DNA of 64,000 bases from Janthinobacterium rivuli (GCF_009208735.1 NZ_WFLJ01000010.1:124001-188000); one strand, 5' to 3'; counted from the first letter of the stretch, positions 7,854 through 17,224 are shown. The notes: generated from the sequence alone by a model not told the origin. Program-made: numbers and translations.

Positions 7854-7880
7854 TTGACACGTCGAATTTGGCTAGGCAAA
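7854..7880 (+). promoter_or_regulatory. possible promoter and operator of the IclR gene
   Basis: A perfect -35 box TTGACA lies at 7854-7859; the -10 expected about 17 bases on is poor (CAAACT). An imperfect dyad TTTGGCTAGGCAAA at 7867-7880 lies between them, a plausible site for autoregulation by the IclR protein. Confidence 0.35.
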
Positions 7881-7902
7881 CTGATTTCCAGGGAGTTCGA
7901 AA

Positions 7903-8739
7903 ATGAATGCAAATATGACAAATATTCCAGCCGCGGCAGATCCGGAACTCATCGTCTTCAGCGACGATGAGGAAGGCAAGGACCGCCAGTTCGTCAACGC
8001 GCTGGCGCGGGGCCTGGAAGTGCTGCGCTGCTTTCGCCCCGGAGAAGTCTATCTGTCGAACGCGGACATGGCCAAGCGCACGGGCATCCCCAAGCCCACC
8101 ATTTCGCGCCTGACCTATACCCTCACCAAACTCGCTTACCTCAATTACTCGGACAGCCTGGGCAAGTACCAGCTGGGCGCCGGCGTGCTGGCCCTCGGCT
8201 ACCGCATGCTGTCGAACCTCGACGTGCGCAAGATGGCGCGCCCGCTGATGGAGGAACTGGCCGAACATGCGCAGGCCTCCGTGTCGCTGGGCACGCGCGA
8301 CCGCCTCAGCATGGTCTATGTGGAGACCTGCCGCAGCAGCGCCAATGTCACCCTGCGCCTCGACGTCGGCTCGCGCATCCCCCTGATGACGACGGCCATG
8401 GGCAAGGCCCTGCTGTGCATCCTGCCGCAGGCCGAGCGCGACTACCTGATGGACCATGCGCGCGTGCACGAGACGGAGCGCTGGCCGCGCATCAAGGCCG
8501 GCATCGAACAAGGCTTCAAGGATTACCAGGACCGGGGTTTTTGCATCTCGGCAGGAGAGTGGCAGAACGACGTGCATGCCGTGGGCGTGCCCATGCTGGG
8601 AGCCGACGGCGAACAGGTGATGGCCTTCAATTGCGGCGGCCCCGCCTTCCTGCTGTCGCGCGAAAAACTCGAGTCCGACCTGGGACCGCGCTTGGTGGCC
8701 CTGGTCAAGACAGTGGAAAAAAACCTGGGCCGCGGTTAG
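7903..8739 (+). CDS. IclR family transcriptional regulator
   Basis: A 278-residue regulator. An acidic N-terminal extension (about 25 residues, DDEEGKDRQ) precedes the IclR winged helix-turn-helix (residues ~28-90: NALARGLEVLRCF, then MAKRTGIPKPTISRLTYTL). The C-terminal effector domain contains LDVGSRIPLMTTAMGKALL and the FCISAGEWQNDVHAVGVPM segment typical of aromatic- and organic-acid-responsive members. It begins an eight-gene plus-strand series: acyl-CoA dehydrogenase, CoA ligase and ABC importer. This strongly suggests that it senses the imported acid or a metabolite of it. AGGGA lies seven bases before the ATG. Confidence 0.92.
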   Translation: MNANMTNIPAAADPELIVFSDDEEGKDRQFVNALARGLEVLRCFRPGEVYLSNADMAKRTGIPKPTISRLTYTLTKLAYLNYSDSLGKYQLGAGVLALGYRMLSNLDVRKMARPLMEELAEHAQASVSLGTRDRLSMVYVETCRSSANVTLRLDVGSRIPLMTTAMGKALLCILPQAERDYLMDHARVHETERWPRIKAGIEQGFKDYQDRGFCISAGEWQNDVHAVGVPMLGADGEQVMAFNCGGPAFLLSREKLESDLGPRLVALVKTVEKNLGRG

Positions 8740-8778
8740 ACTGCGCGCCCCCTCTCAATATCGCCTTCGAGGACCCCG

Positions 8779-9933
8779 ATGATACGCGACGAAGAAACCC
8801 TGAACATCCTGCTCGACAGCATCGCCCGTTTCGTGCGCGAAGTGCTGGTGCCGAACGAGGCGCTGGTGGCTGAAACGGACACGATCCCGCCAGCCATCGT
8901 CGCGCAGATGCGCGAACTGGGCCTGTTCGGCCTGTCCATTCCGGAAGCCTACGGCGGCCTGGAATTGAGCATGGAAGAGGAAGTGCGCGTCGCGTTTGAA
9001 ATCGCCCGCACCTCGCCCGCCTTCCGCTCGCTGATCGGCACGAACAACGGCATCGGCTCGCAAGGCATCGTCATCGACGGCACGGAAGCGCAGAAACAAT
9101 ACTATTTGCCCAAGCTGGCCGCCGGCGAGATCATCGGCTCGTTCGCCCTGACGGAAGCGGGATCGGGCTCCGACGCGGCCTCGCTGCGCACGACGGCCGT
9201 GCGCGACGGCGACTATTACATCCTCAACGGCAGCAAGCGCTACATCACCAACGCGCCCGAGGCCAGCATCTTCACCGTCATGGCCCGTACGGACCCCGTC
9301 AAGCGCGGCGCCGCGGCCATCTCCGCCTTCATCGTGGAAAAGGATACGCCGGGCCTCTCGCTGGGAAAAATCGATAAGAAGATGGGCCAGCAAGGCGCGC
9401 ATACCTGCGACGTCATTTTTGAAAACTGCCGTGTGCCGGCCGCGAACCTCATCGGCGGCAAGGAAGGTGTGGGTTTCAAGACGGCCATGAAGGTGCTCGA
9501 CAAGGGTCGCCTGCACATCGCCGCCGTCTGCGTGGGCGCGGCCGAACGCATGCTGGCCGACGCCCTGGCCTACGCCATGGAGCGCCAGCAGTTCGGCCAG
9601 CCCATCGCCGAATTCCAGCTGATCCAGGCCATGCTGGCCGACAGCAAGGCGGAAATCTACGCGGCGCGCAGCATGGTGCTCGACGCGGCGCGCCGGCGCG
9701 ACAACAAGGAAGACATCTCGACGGAGGCGTCGTGCTGCAAGCTGTTCGCCTCCGAAATGTGCGGCCGGGTCGCCGACCGCTCCGTGCAGATCCACGGCGG
9801 CGCCGGCTACATCAGCGAATATGCGGCCGAGCGCTTCTACCGCGACGTGCGCCTGTTCCGCATCTATGAAGGCACGACGCAGATCCAGCAGATCGTCATC
9901 GCCCGCAACATGATCAAGGCAGCGCAAAAGTGA
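8779..9933 (+). CDS. acyl-CoA dehydrogenase
   Basis: A 384-residue FAD enzyme of the normal acyl-CoA dehydrogenase length. The helical N-terminal domain is followed by the flavin-binding middle domain with FALTEAGSGSDAASLRTTA and RYITNAPEA. The C-terminal helical domain contains QFGQPIAEFQLIQ and ends with QIHGGAGYISE and RIYEGTTQIQQIVIAR, where the Glu of YEGT is the usual catalytic base. It introduces an alpha,beta double bond into an acyl-CoA and passes electrons to ETF. The adjacent ligase presumably makes its substrate. The start has GAGGA at 8769-8773; the gap to the next start is 11 bases. Confidence 0.92.
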   Translation: MIRDEETLNILLDSIARFVREVLVPNEALVAETDTIPPAIVAQMRELGLFGLSIPEAYGGLELSMEEEVRVAFEIARTSPAFRSLIGTNNGIGSQGIVIDGTEAQKQYYLPKLAAGEIIGSFALTEAGSGSDAASLRTTAVRDGDYYILNGSKRYITNAPEASIFTVMARTDPVKRGAAAISAFIVEKDTPGLSLGKIDKKMGQQGAHTCDVIFENCRVPAANLIGGKEGVGFKTAMKVLDKGRLHIAAVCVGAAERMLADALAYAMERQQFGQPIAEFQLIQAMLADSKAEIYAARSMVLDAARRRDNKEDISTEASCCKLFASEMCGRVADRSVQIHGGAGYISEYAAERFYRDVRLFRIYEGTTQIQQIVIARNMIKAAQK

Positions 9934-9944
9934 AAGAGGCCGCG

Positions 9945-11486
9945 ATGGACATTCCTTCCCTGCTGACGCACTTGCCGGCGCGCCTGTCGGCCATCCCCAT
10001 CTATTGGGCGATGCGCGCGCCCGACGCGCCAGCCTTGCATGAAGCTGGCCGCAGCTGGACCTACGCGCAGCTGCAGCACAGTGTGGAAGATGCAGCGCAG
10101 CTGCTGCGCCAGCAGGGCGTGCGTGCCGGCGACCGCCTGATGGTGGTGGGCGAGAACTGCGCGCTGCAGGTGGCGCTGATCTTCGCAGCGGCCAGCATCG
10201 ACGCGTGGATCGTCAACGTCAATGCGCGGCTGTCGGCGCGCGAGATCGACACCATCGCCGCGCACAGTTCCGCGCGGCGCGTGCTGTTCCTGGCCGGCGC
10301 CTCACCGGAAGCGGCCGCGCATGCCGCACGTCTGGGCGCGACCAGTGCCGTCACGGTCGACGGCATGGGCGAACTGCTGGCCGGCGACTTGAACGCGGCG
10401 GCCATCGCGGAAGACACGGTCCCCGGCAACGAACAGGTGGCCGCGCTGATCTACACGACGGGCACGACGGGGCAATCGAAAGGCGTGATGCTCACGCACC
10501 GCAATCTGCTGTTCATCGCCGCCGTGTCCAGCACCTTGCGGGGTTTGAGCAGCAACGACCGCGCCTACGGCGTGCTGCCGATTTCGCACGTGTACGGCCT
10601 GGCCTCGGTGGCGCTGGGCACCCTGTATGCGGGCGCCGCGCTGTACCTGGTGCCGCGCTTTTCCGTCGACGGCCTGCTCTCGGCCTTGAAGGACGACGAG
10701 CTGACCATCGTGCAGGGCGTGCCCGCCATGTACGCCAAGCTGCTGCAAACCCTGGGCGACGCCGACACGCCGCTGCCCACGCGGCTGCGCTTCGCGTATG
10801 CGGGCGGCTCGCCGCTGGCGCCGTCGCTCAAGCGCGACGTGGAAAAACTGCTGGGCACCGCGCTGCACAATGGCTACGGCATGACGGAAAGTGCGCCCAC
10901 CATCAGCCAGACGCGCCTGGAAGCGCCGCGCGGCGACGATTCCGTCGGCATGCCTATCCCCGGCGTGGAAGTGCGCGTGGTCAGCCTCGATGGCGCGGAC
11001 GTGGCGCCGGGCGAGCCGGGAGAATTGTGGATACGCGGGCCGAACATCATGGCCGGCTACTACCGGGAACCGGCCATGACGGCGGCCGCCATGCGCGACG
11101 GCGGCTGGCTCAACACGGGCGACATGGCGCGCCAGGATCCCGACGGCGCCCTCTTCATCGTCGGCCGCACCAAGGAATTGATCATCCGCTCCGGCTTCAA
11201 TGTGTATCCGCTGGAAGTGGAAACGGCGCTGAACGCCCACCCATCCGTGGTGCAGTCGGCCGTGGTGGGACGCACGCTCGCCGATGGCAACGAGGACGTC
11301 ATCGCCTATGTGGAGCTGGACCCGCGCCAGCCCGCCAGCGTGGCACAATTGCAGGCCTGGCTGGCGCAGACCCTGTCGCCGTACAAATGCCCGTCCGCCA
11401 TCATCGTCATGGACGCGCTGCCGGCGGCCGCCACGGGCAAGATTTTAAAGGGGCAGCTGCGGCAAATGGCGCAGAATGCCGGATAA
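9945..11486 (+). CDS. AMP-dependent acyl-CoA synthetase/ligase
   Basis: A 513-residue adenylate-forming enzyme. It has the P-loop-like motif YTTGTTGQSKGVMLTH, the AMP-binding NGYGMTESAP motif, the hinge WLNTGDMARQDPDG, RTKELIIRSGFNVYPLEVE, and the C-terminal catalytic Lys in PAAATGKILKGQL. It activates a carboxylic acid to its CoA thioester through an acyl-adenylate. A GTG at 9930 overlapping the previous stop would add five residues, but AAGAGG directly precedes the ATG at 9945, which is preferred. With the dehydrogenase before it and the importer after it, it likely activates the imported acid. Confidence 0.92.
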   Translation: MDIPSLLTHLPARLSAIPIYWAMRAPDAPALHEAGRSWTYAQLQHSVEDAAQLLRQQGVRAGDRLMVVGENCALQVALIFAAASIDAWIVNVNARLSAREIDTIAAHSSARRVLFLAGASPEAAAHAARLGATSAVTVDGMGELLAGDLNAAAIAEDTVPGNEQVAALIYTTGTTGQSKGVMLTHRNLLFIAAVSSTLRGLSSNDRAYGVLPISHVYGLASVALGTLYAGAALYLVPRFSVDGLLSALKDDELTIVQGVPAMYAKLLQTLGDADTPLPTRLRFAYAGGSPLAPSLKRDVEKLLGTALHNGYGMTESAPTISQTRLEAPRGDDSVGMPIPGVEVRVVSLDGADVAPGEPGELWIRGPNIMAGYYREPAMTAAAMRDGGWLNTGDMARQDPDGALFIVGRTKELIIRSGFNVYPLEVETALNAHPSVVQSAVVGRTLADGNEDVIAYVELDPRQPASVAQLQAWLAQTLSPYKCPSAIIVMDALPAAATGKILKGQLRQMAQNAG

Positions 11487-11546
11487 GTTGACCATGTTGT
11501 GCCAGACACGACAATAAAACCAAGCCACATCACCGGAGGAGACACG

Positions 11547-12713
11547 ATGAAACGCACCTACACACGCATCGCCATGGCAGCGCTGGTTGCCAGCGCCTGG
11601 ATGACGCAGGCCAGCGCCGACGAATTCCTGGTCGGCGCGGAAATCCCGCTGACGGGCAACCTGGCCAGGGTCGGCGCCGGCATGCAGGAAGGCATCATGG
11701 TCGCGGCCGAGGTCTTCAACAAGACCAACGGCAAGCACACCATCAAGGTCATCACCGTCGACGACGAATCGGCGCCCGCCAAGGCCATCGCCGCCGTGGA
11801 AAAGCTGGCCAGCCAGGGCGTGGTGGCCATCACGGGCGGCTATGGCTCGAACAATATCTCGCCCGCCTCGGACACGGCGAACAAACTGGGCCTCGTCTAC
11901 ATCACCTCGGGCGGCGTGGACGACAGCCTGGTGTCCAGCGGGCGCAAGAATTTTTTCCGTATCAATAACACGGCCGGCTACGAAAAAGCCATGCTGGGAT
12001 TGTTGCAGGACGTGGGCGCCAAGTCCGTCTCCATCGTGTATTCGACCAAGGACGCCACCACGGGCCTGGCGAAAGACGTGGAAAAGGCGCTGACGGCCAA
12101 GGGCGTGAAGGTGACGACGCACTCGTTCGACCCGGCCATCACGGACTTCAAGCCCATCATCAACAAGATCAAGCTGCAGGATAAATCGGAAGTCGTCGCC
12201 ATGGTCGGCTACGAAAACGATTACGTGGGCATCATCCGCGCCGCCCGCGTCCTGAAACCGAAGATCAAGGCCATGGTGGGCGTGTGGTCGCTGGCCACGC
12301 CGAAAATGGCGGCCGACTTCCCCGACCTGATGCCGAACGTATTCGGCACGGCCCTGCTGCCCTTCCCCACGGAATTCAAGACGGCCGACGGCAAGGCCTT
12401 CAGCGACGCCTACAAGCAGCTGTACAAGAAGGAACCCGACTACCTGGGCCAGTTCGGCTATGTGCAATCGATGCTGCTGTTCGAAGCCATCGCGCGCGCG
12501 GCCGACAAGGGCACGCTCAAGAAAGGCGGCGTGGCCGAGGAAATGCGCAAGACGGACCGTGAAACCCTGATCGGCCGGGTGCAGTTCGCCGCCAACGGCG
12601 ACAACCAGAACTTCGTGCACCGCATGGCGCAGCACCAGGACAAGAAGGTGGTGATCGTCTGGCCGAAGGAACACGCGACGGGCAAGCTGAATTACCCCGC
12701 CCTGCCCTGGTAG
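11547..12713 (+). CDS. branched-chain-amino-acid-type ABC transporter substrate-binding protein
   Basis: A 388-residue periplasmic binding protein with signal peptide MKRTYTRIAMAALVASAWMT, cleaved after QASA. The mature part is of the Leu/Ile/Val-binding type (VGAEIPLTGNLARVGAGMQEGIMVAAEVFN, then VAITGGYGSNNISPASDTANK). These proteins can bind amino acids, aromatic acids, urea or amides. GGAGGAG lies seven bases before the chosen ATG. The longer gap to the permease gene (104 bases, with the 10-bp palindrome CACGCGCGTG at 12733-12742) is commonly seen where the binding protein must be made in excess. Confidence 0.9.
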   Translation: MKRTYTRIAMAALVASAWMTQASADEFLVGAEIPLTGNLARVGAGMQEGIMVAAEVFNKTNGKHTIKVITVDDESAPAKAIAAVEKLASQGVVAITGGYGSNNISPASDTANKLGLVYITSGGVDDSLVSSGRKNFFRINNTAGYEKAMLGLLQDVGAKSVSIVYSTKDATTGLAKDVEKALTAKGVKVTTHSFDPAITDFKPIINKIKLQDKSEVVAMVGYENDYVGIIRAARVLKPKIKAMVGVWSLATPKMAADFPDLMPNVFGTALLPFPTEFKTADGKAFSDAYKQLYKKEPDYLGQFGYVQSMLLFEAIARAADKGTLKKGGVAEEMRKTDRETLIGRVQFAANGDNQNFVHRMAQHQDKKVVIVWPKEHATGKLNYPALPW

Positions 12714-12817
12714 GCCGCAGCCTCCCGCTGCACACGCGCGTGCTCCGGCGCGCACCGATGAACGGCAGTCCTGCGCTGTGTACACGCGGCGCCAGGGCTG
12801 CCTGACGGGATGACGAC

Positions 12818-13690
12818 ATGACAGAATTAATCTTGCAAGCCCTGTATTCGGGCTTGCTGCAGGGCGGCTCCTACGCCCTGATCGCACTGGGACTGGCGCT
12901 GGTCTTCGGCACCATGAAAGTGATCAACCTGGCGCACGGCGAACTGGTGCTGCTGGCCGCCTACATCGCCTACAGCGTGGAATCCGGCCTGGGACTCGGT
13001 CCCATGTTCGCCATTCCCATCGCGCTGGTGATCGTCAGCCTGACGTCCGTGGGCGTGTACCTGATCGTCAGCCGCATCAAGAAAGACCGCGAAATCAATT
13101 CGCTGATCCTCACCTACGGCATCGGCGTGATCCTCACCAATTTCATCCTGCTCGTGTGGAAGGCCGACATCCGCTCGACGTCGTCGACCTGGCTGCAGGA
13201 AGGCATCGAGATCGGCCCGTTTTTCAGCATGCGCAGCGAAGTCATTTTCTTTGGCGTCAGCCTGGTGCTGATGGCGGCCCTGTGGCGCTGGCTGGCCACC
13301 AGCTGGTATGGCCGCGCCGTGCGCGCCGTCTCTAGCAACCGCGACGCGGCCAAGCTGATGGGCATCGACCCGGGCCGCACGGAACTGGTCTCCTTTTTAG
13401 TCGCCGGCATCCTGGCCGCCTTCGCCGGCGTCGCCCTGTTCAGCTATGGCGTGATCCAGCCCGCCTACGGCGGCGCGCTGACGGTGAAAGCCTTCATCAT
13501 CACGGTCTTGGCCGGCATCGGCTCCATCCCCGGCGTGCTGCTCGCCGCCGTGCTGCTGGGCGTGGCCGAAGCGCTGACCGTCACCCTGGCCAGCTCCGCG
13601 CTGCAGGAATTATCCGGCATGGTGCTGTTCCTGCTGGTGCTGTTCATCATGCCGAACGGCTTGTTCGGCGCACAACGGAGGCGCGGATGA
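12818..13690 (+). CDS. LivH-type ABC permease
   Basis: A 290-residue inner-membrane permease of the branched-chain family with about eight hydrophobic segments. Typical motifs are GGSYALIALGLALVFGTMKVINLAHGE near the N-terminus and GIDPGRTELVSFLVAGILAAFAGV in the cytoplasmic coupling region. It pairs with the LivM-type protein encoded next; their genes overlap by four bases (ATGA). Confidence 0.93.
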   Translation: MTELILQALYSGLLQGGSYALIALGLALVFGTMKVINLAHGELVLLAAYIAYSVESGLGLGPMFAIPIALVIVSLTSVGVYLIVSRIKKDREINSLILTYGIGVILTNFILLVWKADIRSTSSTWLQEGIEIGPFFSMRSEVIFFGVSLVLMAALWRWLATSWYGRAVRAVSSNRDAAKLMGIDPGRTELVSFLVAGILAAFAGVALFSYGVIQPAYGGALTVKAFIITVLAGIGSIPGVLLAAVLLGVAEALTVTLASSALQELSGMVLFLLVLFIMPNGLFGAQRRRG

Positions 13691-14661
13691 AGCGTTCAAG
13701 CTGGATATCGATGGCGACCCTGCTGCTGGCCGCGTACGTCGCCGTGCCGCTGGCCCTGGGCGGCAACCAGTATGTGATGAGCATGGTGGTGGCGGCCCTG
13801 ATCATCGGCGGCGTGGCCATGTCCTGGGCCTTGCTGGGGAACTTGGGCGGCATGGTCAGCTTCGGCCATGCGGCCTTCTTCGGCGTGGGCGCGTATGTCT
13901 CCGCGCTCGCCACCGTGAAACTGGGCGTGCCCGTGTTCGCCGCCATGCTGCTCGGTGGCGCGGGCGCGGCCATCGCCGCCGTCATCATGCTGCCCGTGCT
14001 GCGCCTGCGGGGGCCGTATTTTGCGCTGGCCATCCTCGCCTACGCCCACATCTTCCGCATCCTGGCCACGGAATGGAGTTCGGTCACGGGCGGCGCCGGC
14101 GGCATCAACAACATCCCGACCTTGCCCACCGTCTTCGGCTTCGATTTGGCCAGCAAGACGGGCGCCTACCTGGTGGTGCTGACCCTGGTGGTGTGCTGCG
14201 CATTCGCCTACGGCCGCATCCGCGCCAGCCACTACGGCATCGCCCTGCGCGCCATGCACGACAGCGAAGACGCCACGCGCGTCGTCGGCGTCAACAGCAC
14301 CCTGCTGAAAGGCGCGATGCTGCTCGTATCGGCCTTCATGGCGGGTCTGTTCGGCGCCTTCAACGCCCACTACATCAACTTCCTGGAGCCGGACTACGCC
14401 TTCAACAGCCTGTGGGTGACCTTGCCCATCGTGGCGGCCATCTTCGGCGGCTACCGCACGATACTCGGCCCCGTGCTGGGCGCCGTGGTGGTCTACCTGG
14501 TCGACCAGCTGATCTTCAAGTCGCTGATCCCGACCGGGCACCAGCTGGTGCTGGGCGTGCTGCTGGTGGCGATGATCGTCTTCAGTCCGAACGGCTTGCT
14601 GCCGCTGCTGCAAAAATGGCTGAAAAACATGTTCCAGGCGAAGGAGAAAGCACATGCTTGA
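13687..14661 (+). CDS. LivM-type ABC permease
   Basis: A 324-residue second permease of the same importer, with around ten hydrophobic segments and the LivM signatures NLGGMVSFGHAAFFGVGAYV, LRLRGPYFALAILAYAHI and GVNSTLLKGAMLLVSAFMAG. It forms the heterodimeric channel with the preceding LivH-type protein. The start codon overlaps the previous stop, and the end overlaps the ATPase gene by eight bases, indicating translational coupling. Confidence 0.93.
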   Translation: MKRSSWISMATLLLAAYVAVPLALGGNQYVMSMVVAALIIGGVAMSWALLGNLGGMVSFGHAAFFGVGAYVSALATVKLGVPVFAAMLLGGAGAAIAAVIMLPVLRLRGPYFALAILAYAHIFRILATEWSSVTGGAGGINNIPTLPTVFGFDLASKTGAYLVVLTLVVCCAFAYGRIRASHYGIALRAMHDSEDATRVVGVNSTLLKGAMLLVSAFMAGLFGAFNAHYINFLEPDYAFNSLWVTLPIVAAIFGGYRTILGPVLGAVVVYLVDQLIFKSLIPTGHQLVLGVLLVAMIVFSPNGLLPLLQKWLKNMFQAKEKAHA

Positions 14662-15367
14662 ACTCGATAATGTCTCGGTGCGCTTCGGCGGCCTGACGGC
14701 CGTCGATTCCGTCACCCTGAACGTGGGCAGCCACGACGTGATCGGTCTGGTGGGCGCGAACGGCGCCGGCAAGACCACCTTGTTCAACGCGATCTCCGGC
14801 CTGGTGCGCCCCACCGGCGGCGGCATCCGCTTCGAGGGACGCGACATCATGGCCACGCCCATGTACCAGCGCGCCCGCCTGGGGCTGGGCCGCACCTTCC
14901 AGATCCCGCAACCGATGCATGAATTGACGGTGCGCGAAAACCTCGTCGTGGCGCAGCGCTTCGGCACCGGCAAGGTCGACATGCGCAAGATCGATGAAAT
15001 CCTCGACTTCACGAGCCTGGCGGACAAGGCGCAGCGCGACGCGGCCAGCGAACTGGCGCTGACGGAACTGAAGGCGCTGGAAGTGGCCAAGGCGCTGGCC
15101 ACCAACCCGAAACTGCTGCTGCTCGACGAAGTGCTGGCCGGCCTGGAAACGAACGGCAAGCGCCGTTTCATGGGCATGCTGAAGGACTTGCACGCCGCCT
15201 TCGGCGTGGGCATCGTCATGATCGAGCACGATATCGAAACCATCAGCAATCTGTGCCAGCGCGTGGCCGTGCTCAATTTTGGCCAGCTGATCGCGGACGG
15301 CACGCCGGATTGCGTGTTCCGCGATCCGGCCGTCATCGAAAGCTATACGGGAGCCGCGCATGCTTAA
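14654..15367 (+). CDS. LivG-type ABC ATPase with divergent signature motif
   Basis: A 237-residue ATPase. Walker A (GANGAGKT, residues 34-41), the Q-loop (FQIPQP), Walker B (LLLLDE, about 154-159) and the switch His192 (EHD) are intact. The LSGGQ signature is not recognisable: the corresponding place reads ELALTELKALEVAKAL (residues 133-148). Such degenerate signatures occur in some LivG-like proteins, and the paired LivF retains a perfect LSGGE, so one composite site can still work. It powers import by the two permeases. It overlaps its neighbours on both sides by eight bases. Confidence 0.9.
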   Translation: MLELDNVSVRFGGLTAVDSVTLNVGSHDVIGLVGANGAGKTTLFNAISGLVRPTGGGIRFEGRDIMATPMYQRARLGLGRTFQIPQPMHELTVRENLVVAQRFGTGKVDMRKIDEILDFTSLADKAQRDAASELALTELKALEVAKALATNPKLLLLDEVLAGLETNGKRRFMGMLKDLHAAFGVGIVMIEHDIETISNLCQRVAVLNFGQLIADGTPDCVFRDPAVIESYTGAAHA

Positions 15368-16061
15368 CATAGAGAATCTGCGCGCCGGCTATGGCGCCAT
15401 CAACGTGCTGTGGGATGTCTCGCTATCGATCCAGAAGGGCAAGCTGACCACCATCATCGGCCCGAACGGCGCCGGCAAGACCACACTGCTGCGCGCCATC
15501 ATGGGCCTGCTGCCCGTGGCCGCCGGCAGCATCAGCCTCGATGGCACGGCCATCAACGGCACGCCGACGTGGAAGATGAGCGACGCGAGGGTCACCATGA
15601 TCCCCGAGGGCCGCATGACGTTTCGCGACATGAGCGTGGAAGAAAACCTGATCATGGGCGCCTTCCCGAAAGAGCACCGCAGCCACATGCCGGCGCGCCT
15701 GGCCGACGCCTACGCCATGTTCCCGCGCCTGCACGAACGCCGCAGGCAGCTGGCCGGATCACTCTCGGGCGGCGAGGCGCAGATGCTGGCCATGGCGCGG
15801 GGATTGATGTCCGATCCGTCTCTGCTGATCATCGACGAGCCGTCGCTGGGCCTGGCCCCGCTGGTGGTCAACGAGCTGTTCGAGATCCTCGCGCGCCTGA
15901 ACGATGGCCGGCGCACCATCATCCTGGTGGAGCAGAACACGGCGCGCGCCGTGGACGTGGCCGATCACGTCTACCTGATGCAGAGCGGCAAAGTGGCGCT
16001 GTCGCAGGCGGCCGCCGATGTCGACCTCGAGCACCTGCATGCGCTGTATTTTGCGCGCTGA
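15360..16061 (+). CDS. LivF-type ABC ATPase
   Basis: A 233-residue ATPase with Walker A GPNGAGKT (34-41), the LivF-specific VTMIPEGRMTFRDMSVEENL segment, the signature LSGGEAQMLAMARGL, Walker B LLIIDEPSLGLAP and a C-terminal switch region in which Glu-Gln-Asn replaces His (VEQNTARAV), as is usual in LivF. It is the last gene of the IclR-headed unit and completes a full importer (binding protein, two permeases, two ATPases). Confidence 0.93.
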   Translation: MLNIENLRAGYGAINVLWDVSLSIQKGKLTTIIGPNGAGKTTLLRAIMGLLPVAAGSISLDGTAINGTPTWKMSDARVTMIPEGRMTFRDMSVEENLIMGAFPKEHRSHMPARLADAYAMFPRLHERRRQLAGSLSGGEAQMLAMARGLMSDPSLLIIDEPSLGLAPLVVNELFEILARLNDGRRTIILVEQNTARAVDVADHVYLMQSGKVALSQAAADVDLEHLHALYFAR

Positions 16062-16075
16062 GCGGCCTGCGGCCT

Positions 16076-17062
16076 TCACTCCTCGTCGTCGTCCTCGTCG
16101 TCGGCCAGCTTGTCAAACACCTGCAGCTCGGCCTTGCTCAGGCCCGTCATCACGAAGGGATCGTCGGCAGGAAAGCGGCCGGTGTCGACCAGCATGCGCA
16201 GCTTGCTCAAGCGGTCGCCCAGCGCCAGCGCCTGCGCCTGGGGATCGGCGTCGGCCTGGCCGATCGCGCGGGTCACGGACTCGGGAAACTCCCATAATTC
16301 GGCGATCCGTACCGACAGGATGCGCGCCTGCGCAAACACCTGGGCGATGAAGGCGTCCGATTGCGGAAAGGCATCGGGCGCGTGCATCTGGTCGATCAGG
16401 CGGAAGGCCACCACCAGCCCCACGTTGGCCATCAATCCCGCGAGATAGGCGTCGAAGGCGCTGGCCTGCATGGCCGGCGCGACCAGATTGGCCGCCAGCG
16501 CGCATTTCTCGGACTGGCGCCAGATCAGCGGCGCCGTGCGTATGGTCAGCCCGCCGCTTTGCATGCTGACGATGGGACGGAAGGCGACGCGGGCCAGCAG
16601 CATGCGCATGCCGTTTTGCCCGAGCAGCATGATGGCGCCTTCCATGTTGTTGATCGACGGGCTGGCGTTGTAGCGCGAATGGTAGCGAGGGCGATTCGCT
16701 TCGCGGTAGACCTCGGCGACCAGCAGCACGTCCTGGGCCAGCTGGCGCGACAGCTCGGCCGCGCTCATGTTTTCATTTTGCAAGGTACGCATCAACTGCG
16801 GAATGATGGCCGGAATGCGCGGCACCAGCGCGGCACCGGCGATCGGCTCGCGGGCCAGGCGCGTCAATTCGTCCAGAATCTGCTGTTCGGCCTGCTCGGT
16901 GGCCTGCGCCGAACCGGCCGCCGCCAGCCAGCGGTAGTAGATGGCATCGATTTCGGCGAGGGTGGCTGGCTGCCGTGCCGTCTCGGGCGCCGCCGCTGCC
17001 GTGACCGGCGCAGCCTTGTTTTTGTCGTCGCCGCCGCTCAGTAATTTTCCTATCCAACCCAT
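16076..17062 (-). CDS. HDOD domain signalling protein
   Basis: A 328-residue protein. After a short N-terminal segment (MGWIGKLLSGGDD) and an Ala-rich linker comes an HDOD domain, roughly residues 80-290 (PRIPAIIPQLMRTLQNEN, AELSRQLAQDVLLVAEVYREAN, NNMEGAIMLLGQNGMRMLLA). HDOD proteins are catalytically silent relatives of HD hydrolases used in regulation, often with c-di-GMP or motility circuits. The last nine residues are almost all acidic (DDEDDDEE). ATG at 17062 is chosen; another ATG nine codons upstream lacks a ribosome site. It converges with the LivF gene 14 bases away. Confidence 0.85.
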   Translation of the reverse strand: MGWIGKLLSGGDDKNKAAPVTAAAAPETARQPATLAEIDAIYYRWLAAAGSAQATEQAEQQILDELTRLAREPIAGAALVPRIPAIIPQLMRTLQNENMSAAELSRQLAQDVLLVAEVYREANRPRYHSRYNASPSINNMEGAIMLLGQNGMRMLLARVAFRPIVSMQSGGLTIRTAPLIWRQSEKCALAANLVAPAMQASAFDAYLAGLMANVGLVVAFRLIDQMHAPDAFPQSDAFIAQVFAQARILSVRIAELWEFPESVTRAIGQADADPQAQALALGDRLSKLRMLVDTGRFPADDPFVMTGLSKAELQVFDKLADDEDDDEE

Positions 17063-17224
17063 TTTGCTGTCCAAACCTTTATGCATCACTATCGCGACAT
17101 CCGCTGCGCGATTTTACTTGATGACGGCAATACTGGTGCGGCTGGCGTAAACGCTTTGTCCACCTGCCGCAACATGCTAAAGTGGCACGACATGCACCCT
17201 GCCATGCTCGACAAGCGCCCCCTC

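Noticed and set aside
7709-7906. A 65-codon plus-strand frame between the receptor and IclR genes
   Set aside because: It runs through the second Mo-box and into the IclR ribosome site. Composition and position indicate regulatory DNA, not a gene.
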